In this document: positions 5,987 to 9,015 of the stretch, in pieces | Position numbering within the stretch: position 1 is the first letter of the stretch | Layout of the letters: every line of letters starts with the position of its first letter | NCBI GenBank assembly: GCA_007133745.1 | Contig: SLMC01000346.1 | Coordinates: forward strand, 1-9,015 | DNA from: Kiritimatiellia bacterium | Lineage (GTDB): Bacteria > Verrucomicrobiota > Kiritimatiellia > UBA8416 > SLMC01 | Direction: 5' to 3' | DNA length: 9,015 nt | The notes under the pieces: model-generated | What the model was told of the DNA's origin: nothing | Database searches by the model: none | What the model saw: only the letters and a program-made list of their open reading frames with translations | Made by a program: the position numbers and the translations under genes

Positions 5987-7423
5987 CTACGGACTAGTTT
6001 GCAGTAAACGGTAGTATTCCCGTTGTGCTTCGCTATATTCGCGCCAGGCCTGCTGATAAGCTTCGGATCTCGCGCCAGGTTCAGTCTGAGCGCCACGCGC
6101 ATTGTCCATGGCAGCTTGCGCCTGCTGCATTTTTTGCCGAGCCATTTGCACGGCGCGCTTGTGAAGGTGATCCTTCGGGAATTCAGCGGGAGCCAAACTG
6201 TCTAGATCACGCGAGCACGTGCTCTGATAAATCAGCTCTTCATTCTTGTCGAACACGCTAACGACCACTCCGTGAAATTCCTGACCGCGACGCGACGTGG
6301 ATGTTCCCGAATAAGTGCTTGTGCGGGAAAAGTCCGTTTGAACCGAAACTGGGGGAAAGGTTACAAAGACCCAGCGTTCGGTATTCAGATCGGGCAAATC
6401 GACCAATTCAGACGTTATCAACTGGGGCGCCAAACGGCGTGCTCCTCTGTCCGCATCCCGCCCGTAGAAATCGACCAGCAATCTTGCGCCGCTAAAAAAC
6501 TCCGTCGTTGAGGCTGAACGCAGGTCCAGTTGCACATGGTACTGCCGTTGGCCGCTGCGCGATGTGGCGCGATAAAAGCTGGACGTGGTGCGGGCGCTGG
6601 CCGAATCGGCTTCTTGCGCCAACCGAGCCCGAACGCTAATATTGCGGGCCAGCCGCGTTCGACTGCTCAAATTCAGGCTCAAGGTCCGGAACGCCAAATC
6701 CGTATCTCTAGGCGGAGTCGTTCCTTCGACAATGCTTACGCCGTCAGGCGACTGTATCGGGTCCTGTATCTTGTCGTCTTCGGCCTTCGCTGCCTTCTCC
6801 GCTTCGGCCTTCGCCTCGTCTTGACGATCGGCAAGGTTCGCCTCCTCGCCTTCTGTCGCCGCCAGTTCGAAGCGCGCGCTTGTCACTTCGGGCAAGGCTT
6901 GCACTCGCTTGATTTCGCCGTTGTACTGCAAGGCTTCATCGATGTTTCCTGCGCGCGTGCGCTCGGCTTGCAGTGTCTTCAACCCCGCCGCATAGCGGGA
7001 TGTCAGCTCGTCGATTTTGCGCGCGCGCGCGATGCGAATCTGATTCTTGCGCATGCGATGCTGCTTGCGCAGAGCGACCAGCTCGGGCAGAACAGAAGCC
7101 GGGTTTTTCTCGGATATGGTTCGATCCGTTCGAAAACGATTTTCCTCTTCTCGGGCTGCGCGCAAGCCGTCCAGGTTTCCCGCTTGCTGAAATGCCATGC
7201 CGATTCTTTGCACATCGCGCAGATAGGCTTCCGGCCATGTGTCGTGAAGTGTTTGATATTCCTCCTGTATCTTTCGCATGTGTTCGGCATAGATATTGCG
7301 CAACGACACCAGCCTGGCAGGGACTTCGCCCAGCGCTTGCAGAAAAGGCATGCCAAGTATTAGAAAGAGGGGTAGCCACCCGTACACACCTGTTTTTTTG
7401 CCGCCGAAGCTCAAGACGTTCAT
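5987..7423 (-). CDS. Exported coiled-coil protein with beta-rich C-terminal half, function unknown
   Basis: This 478-residue protein begins with a basic start and a hydrophobic segment at about 14-31, a signal peptide (possible cleavage after LQA) or an anchor. Residues about 40-180 are a charged coiled coil containing LRDVQRIGMAFQQAGNLDGL and REEENRF, which aligns without gaps over 37 residues with the neighbouring gene product. A Glu/Ala/Lys-rich linker follows at about 190-220. Residues about 240-405 alternate hydrophobic and polar positions as a beta-sandwich would, ending VVVSVFDKNEELIYQSTC. The tail (about 420-475) is again helical with Gln/Ala heptads. No catalytic motif is visible. 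The start has AAGGGAG seven bases before ATG. It lies 139 bases downstream of the FGE-like gene on the same strand, so the two may be cotranscribed. The role is probably structural in the envelope, which is inference. Confidence 0.75.
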   Translation of the reverse strand: MNVLSFGGKKTGVYGWLPLFLILGMPFLQALGEVPARLVSLRNIYAEHMRKIQEEYQTLHDTWPEAYLRDVQRIGMAFQQAGNLDGLRAAREEENRFRTDRTISEKNPASVLPELVALRKQHRMRKNQIRIARARKIDELTSRYAAGLKTLQAERTRAGNIDEALQYNGEIKRVQALPEVTSARFELAATEGEEANLADRQDEAKAEAEKAAKAEDDKIQDPIQSPDGVSIVEGTTPPRDTDLAFRTLSLNLSSRTRLARNISVRARLAQEADSASARTTSSFYRATSRSGQRQYHVQLDLRSASTTEFFSGARLLVDFYGRDADRGARRLAPQLITSELVDLPDLNTERWVFVTFPPVSVQTDFSRTSTYSGTSTSRRGQEFHGVVVSVFDKNEELIYQSTCSRDLDSLAPAEFPKDHLHKRAVQMARQKMQQAQAAMDNARGAQTEPGARSEAYQQAWREYSEAQREYYRLLQTSP

Positions 7424-7430
7424 GTCCTGT

Positions 7431-7437
7431 CTCCCTT
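7431..7437 (-). promoter_or_regulatory. Ribosome binding site of the coiled-coil gene
   Basis: AAGGGAG on the minus strand, seven bases before the ATG at 7423, supports the chosen start, which also begins the signal-like segment. Confidence 0.7.
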
Positions 7438-7503
7438 CTGTTTTCAGAAATAAATATCCCAGCTAATCCGCCGATTCCACCGGGGCGCTGATTGCAGATT
7501 TCA

Positions 7504-7532
7504 GTTGTAAAGGACGCTTCAGTTTTTTGCAA
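7504..7532 (-). promoter_or_regulatory. Weak promoter candidate between the two coiled-coil genes
   Basis: On the minus strand TTGCAA (7527-7532), a 17-base spacer and TACAAC (7504-7509) each match four of six sigma70 positions. It would give the downstream gene its own start besides read-through from the FGE-like gene. The match is modest. Confidence 0.25.
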
Positions 7533-7544
7533 CCCATATATGGG
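7533..7544. promoter_or_regulatory. Perfect 12-bp palindrome between the tandem genes
   Basis: CCCATATATGGG reads the same on both strands and lies 18 bases past the stop of the FGE-like gene, directly upstream of the weak promoter candidate. Its stem would be only four base pairs with a TATA loop and no U-tract follows on the minus strand, so a protein-binding operator is more plausible than a terminator. Chance occurrence is possible. Confidence 0.3.
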
Positions 7545-7562
7545 GGAAATTCCGTCTGGCGG

Positions 7563-8741
7563 CTAATCGCGGCTCAATACGAGTCTGAATCCGCGGTTGT
7601 AGTTGCGAATCGACGCGCCTTTGGCGCGGCGGGCCGAACAGCGAAGGGTATCTGGATTGTCTTGACCATGGCCCCAGCTAGCGCCTCGCCACGCGCCGAA
7701 GGTTGAACCGGAACTGTCTTCGGCGCAGGCTTCCCAGACATTGCCGCCAACACCGTGCAGGCCCCATGGATTGGCCCACAACTTGTCTACCGGGGCTGTC
7801 ACAGGGAATCCGTCGTTGAAGGTCTCGATTTTAGACCAGGCCGCTATGCCTTCCCGTCCATGATAGTTGCCGGCCCTCCCGCTGACAGGGGGCCACTGGT
7901 TCCCCCAGGGATACTCTCTGCCGTCGCCGCATTGCGCAAAGGCCGTCCACTCTTGCTCGCTCGGCAAACGGTAGCGTGCGCCGCCAAGGAATTTACTGTC
8001 GCGCTCTGTGAGCCATTCCGCATACGCCAGAGCATCCTGGAAGTTCACGAACAGGACCGGTTGCCGGTCTTCATTCATGCTGCGATTCATGAAATTGCCG
8101 GAATTGTGGTTTGGCTCTTTATTGCGATATTCGCCGTTTGTGACTTCGAACTTGCCCACCCACATGTTCAAGGCCTTGATCCAGACGAACTCCATTTTCG
8201 TCGATGGCGACGTCCAGTTGCGCCCCGCTTGTGCCGTGCCGCGCGCGGGAGACTCCGGATTGGGCTTGGGCTCGGGTTCCGGAAATTTCGTTTCGAAATC
8301 CGCCAGTATGAATCTGACCGCGTTCAGTCGGCTTTCAGTCGCGATGGCATCCTCTATCCTGTTCTCCTTCGTCAATGTCGCCACAAGGGATTCCAGACGC
8401 GAGCTATACGCATTTAGCAAGGCGATGGTGCGTTCGTTCCGCCATGCTTCGACCTTTTTTGCCAGTTCGGATATTTGCGGCAGGCCGACTTTGGCGCCTT
8501 CGGCAATGTTGCCGTCCTTTTGGAAACGTTCGCGTTCGTTACGGACGCTCAATACTTCCATGAGCAGTCCAGCTTCTCTCATTTTGGTTTCAAGACCGTC
8601 GAGCCCCTGAAGAAAGAGTTTCTCGGCCTGTTTATCGATATCCTGACGGGCAGCCTGATATCTTGTTTCCAGATTCGAGTGGGCTCCGAACGCCTGGCCG
8701 GCGAGAGCAATCATCATGATCGTGCGCAAAAACGGCTTCAT
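7563..8741 (-). CDS. Exported coiled-coil protein with FGE/SUMF1-like domain lacking catalytic cysteines
   Basis: This 392-residue protein has a Sec signal peptide at 1-20 (AFGA end), a coiled coil at about 24-150, a Pro/Glu linker (EPEPKPNPE, 155-163) and a formylglycine-generating-enzyme-type domain at about 180-390. Domain hallmarks are FEVTNGEYR (198-206), PVLFVNFQDALAYAEWLTER (228-247), YRLPSEQEWTAFA (257-269), YPWGNQW (277-283), GNVWEACAED (333-342), RGASW (352-356), RCSARR (367-372) and GFRLV (384-388). True FGEs convert a sulfatase cysteine to formylglycine and carry two cysteines just after the RGGS motif. Here the corresponding positions are H358 and P363, so that chemistry is not expected; no sulfatase gene is present either. 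The domain is more likely a binding or structural module. AAAGGAGA immediately upstream fixes the start. It is the first of two tandem genes sharing the coiled coil. Confidence 0.88.
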   Translation of the reverse strand: MKPFLRTIMMIALAGQAFGAHSNLETRYQAARQDIDKQAEKLFLQGLDGLETKMREAGLLMEVLSVRNERERFQKDGNIAEGAKVGLPQISELAKKVEAWRNERTIALLNAYSSRLESLVATLTKENRIEDAIATESRLNAVRFILADFETKFPEPEPKPNPESPARGTAQAGRNWTSPSTKMEFVWIKALNMWVGKFEVTNGEYRNKEPNHNSGNFMNRSMNEDRQPVLFVNFQDALAYAEWLTERDSKFLGGARYRLPSEQEWTAFAQCGDGREYPWGNQWPPVSGRAGNYHGREGIAAWSKIETFNDGFPVTAPVDKLWANPWGLHGVGGNVWEACAEDSSGSTFGAWRGASWGHGQDNPDTLRCSARRAKGASIRNYNRGFRLVLSRD

Positions 8742-8744
8742 GGG

Positions 8745-8754
8745 TCTCCTTTCC
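8745..8754 (-). promoter_or_regulatory. Ribosome binding site of the FGE-like gene
   Basis: GGAAAGGAGA on the minus strand ends three bases before the ATG at 8741. The match is strong with slightly short spacing, and it agrees with the start that yields a complete signal peptide. Confidence 0.7.
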
Positions 8755-8775
8755 TGCGTTTGCGATGCTCGGGTG

Positions 8776-8795
8776 TGCTGTCGGCCGCGACAGCA
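8776..8795 (-). promoter_or_regulatory. Hairpin or operator in the leader of the FGE-like gene
   Basis: TGCTGTCG, loop GCCG, CGACAGCA forms a perfect 8-bp stem with a four-base loop, located 34 bases upstream of the ATG and downstream of the promoter candidate at 8870-8898. It could be an operator for a dimeric regulator or a leader hairpin. No U-tract follows. Confidence 0.45.
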
Positions 8796-8869
8796 TGGGA
8801 ACTCGCAACGGAATCGCTGCGCATTTTGTCCATCGACCAGCAGCCGAAAAGCCCGGCTATCACTGCTGA

Positions 8870-8898
8870 CCGATAGCAGGGAAACATGCGTATGTCAA
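8870..8898 (-). promoter_or_regulatory. Sigma70-type promoter candidate of the FGE-like gene
   Basis: On the minus strand a perfect TTGACA (8893-8898), a 17-base spacer ending in TGC, and TATCGG (8870-8875) form a -35/extended -10 arrangement like that at 3282-3310. The -10 box overlaps a GCTATC/GATAGC inverted repeat (8856-8861 and 8872-8877), which could be a repressor site. The predicted leader is about 120 bases and contains the hairpin at 8776-8795. Confidence 0.45.
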
Positions 8899-8957
8899 CC
8901 GGTATTCGGCAGCCGGCCTGGTATCATTAATCACACCGTTCTGCCGAAAAAACAAGA

Positions 8958-9015
8958 AATTGGAGGCTGATTGTTTGTGAGTGAGTGTGTGGGTGCGTGA
9001 GTGTGTGGGTGAAAA
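8958..9015. repeat. GT-rich interspersed repeat, left part, cut by the window end (copy D)
   Basis: AATTGGAGGC at 8958-8967 and TGATTGTTTGTGAGTG at 8968-8983 repeat the opening of the element at 3431-3560. Two 16-bp GTGAGTGTGTGGGTGN units follow at 8981-8996 and 8997-9012, then AAA at the edge. The missing CA-rich arm should lie just beyond the window if this is a full copy. Confidence 0.7.

Noticed and set aside
6530..7363. 277-residue open frame on the plus strand
   Set aside because: It is antisense to the coiled-coil gene; its length reflects the high GC and amphipathic codon pattern opposite.
7533..7544. Intrinsic terminator after the FGE-like gene
   Set aside because: The stem would be only four base pairs and on the minus strand it is followed by A-runs rather than a T-run.
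7563..8741. Active sulfatase-maturing enzyme
   Set aside because: The two catalytic cysteines are absent and no sulfatase gene is in the window.

Overview
The window carries six protein-coding genes separated by unusually long, repeat-rich intergenic DNA. The coding style points to a bacterium of the Planctomycetes-Verrucomicrobia-Lentisphaerae group or the allied Candidatus Hydrogenedentes. The evidence is moderate to high GC, Sec-exported proteins built as an N-terminal coiled coil plus another domain, a membrane-anchored protein with a pseudopilin-like C-terminus, an inactive-looking formylglycine-generating-enzyme (FGE/SUMF1) domain, and repetitive hairpin DNA between genes. This placement is an inference from memory of such genomes, not from a search.

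Left part, minus strand: an exported PstS-like phosphate-type solute-binding protein (65-1237) with a good Shine-Dalgarno site and a clear intrinsic terminator at the window edge (1-22). Behind it lie 674 bases without a gene (1238-1911). They hold a short palindrome, two ~86-bp tandem repeats at a 108-bp period, and a ~180-bp element bounded by inverted repeats. Next is a 439-residue membrane-anchored protein (1912-3231, minus) of unknown role with a GspG-like C-terminal domain.

Middle, plus strand: a 501-base divergent intergenic region (3232-3732) contains a three-unit 16-bp GT-rich repeat and a 14-bp-arm inverted repeat just upstream of the next gene. It is followed by a PfkB/ribokinase-family sugar kinase resembling 2-keto-3-deoxygluconate kinases (3733-4812). 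After 199 bases comes an alpha/beta hydrolase whose nucleophile position is cysteine (5012-5860).

Right part, minus strand: two tandem genes, transcribed from right to left. The first (7563-8741) encodes an exported coiled-coil protein fused to an FGE-like domain that lacks both catalytic cysteines. The second (5987-7423) encodes a coiled-coil/beta-rich exported protein. Their N-terminal halves share the same coiled-coil module, so they look like a paralogous or co-working envelope pair. Minus-strand promoter candidates upstream of 8741 and of 3231 share one layout: TTGACA, 14 bases, TGN, then TAT.

I see no defence system, CRISPR array, transposase, tRNA or rRNA. The most interesting signals are the coiled-coil pair with the pseudo-FGE domain, the cysteine-nucleophile hydrolase, and the family of interspersed GT/CA-rich intergenic repeats, one copy of which runs off the right edge.
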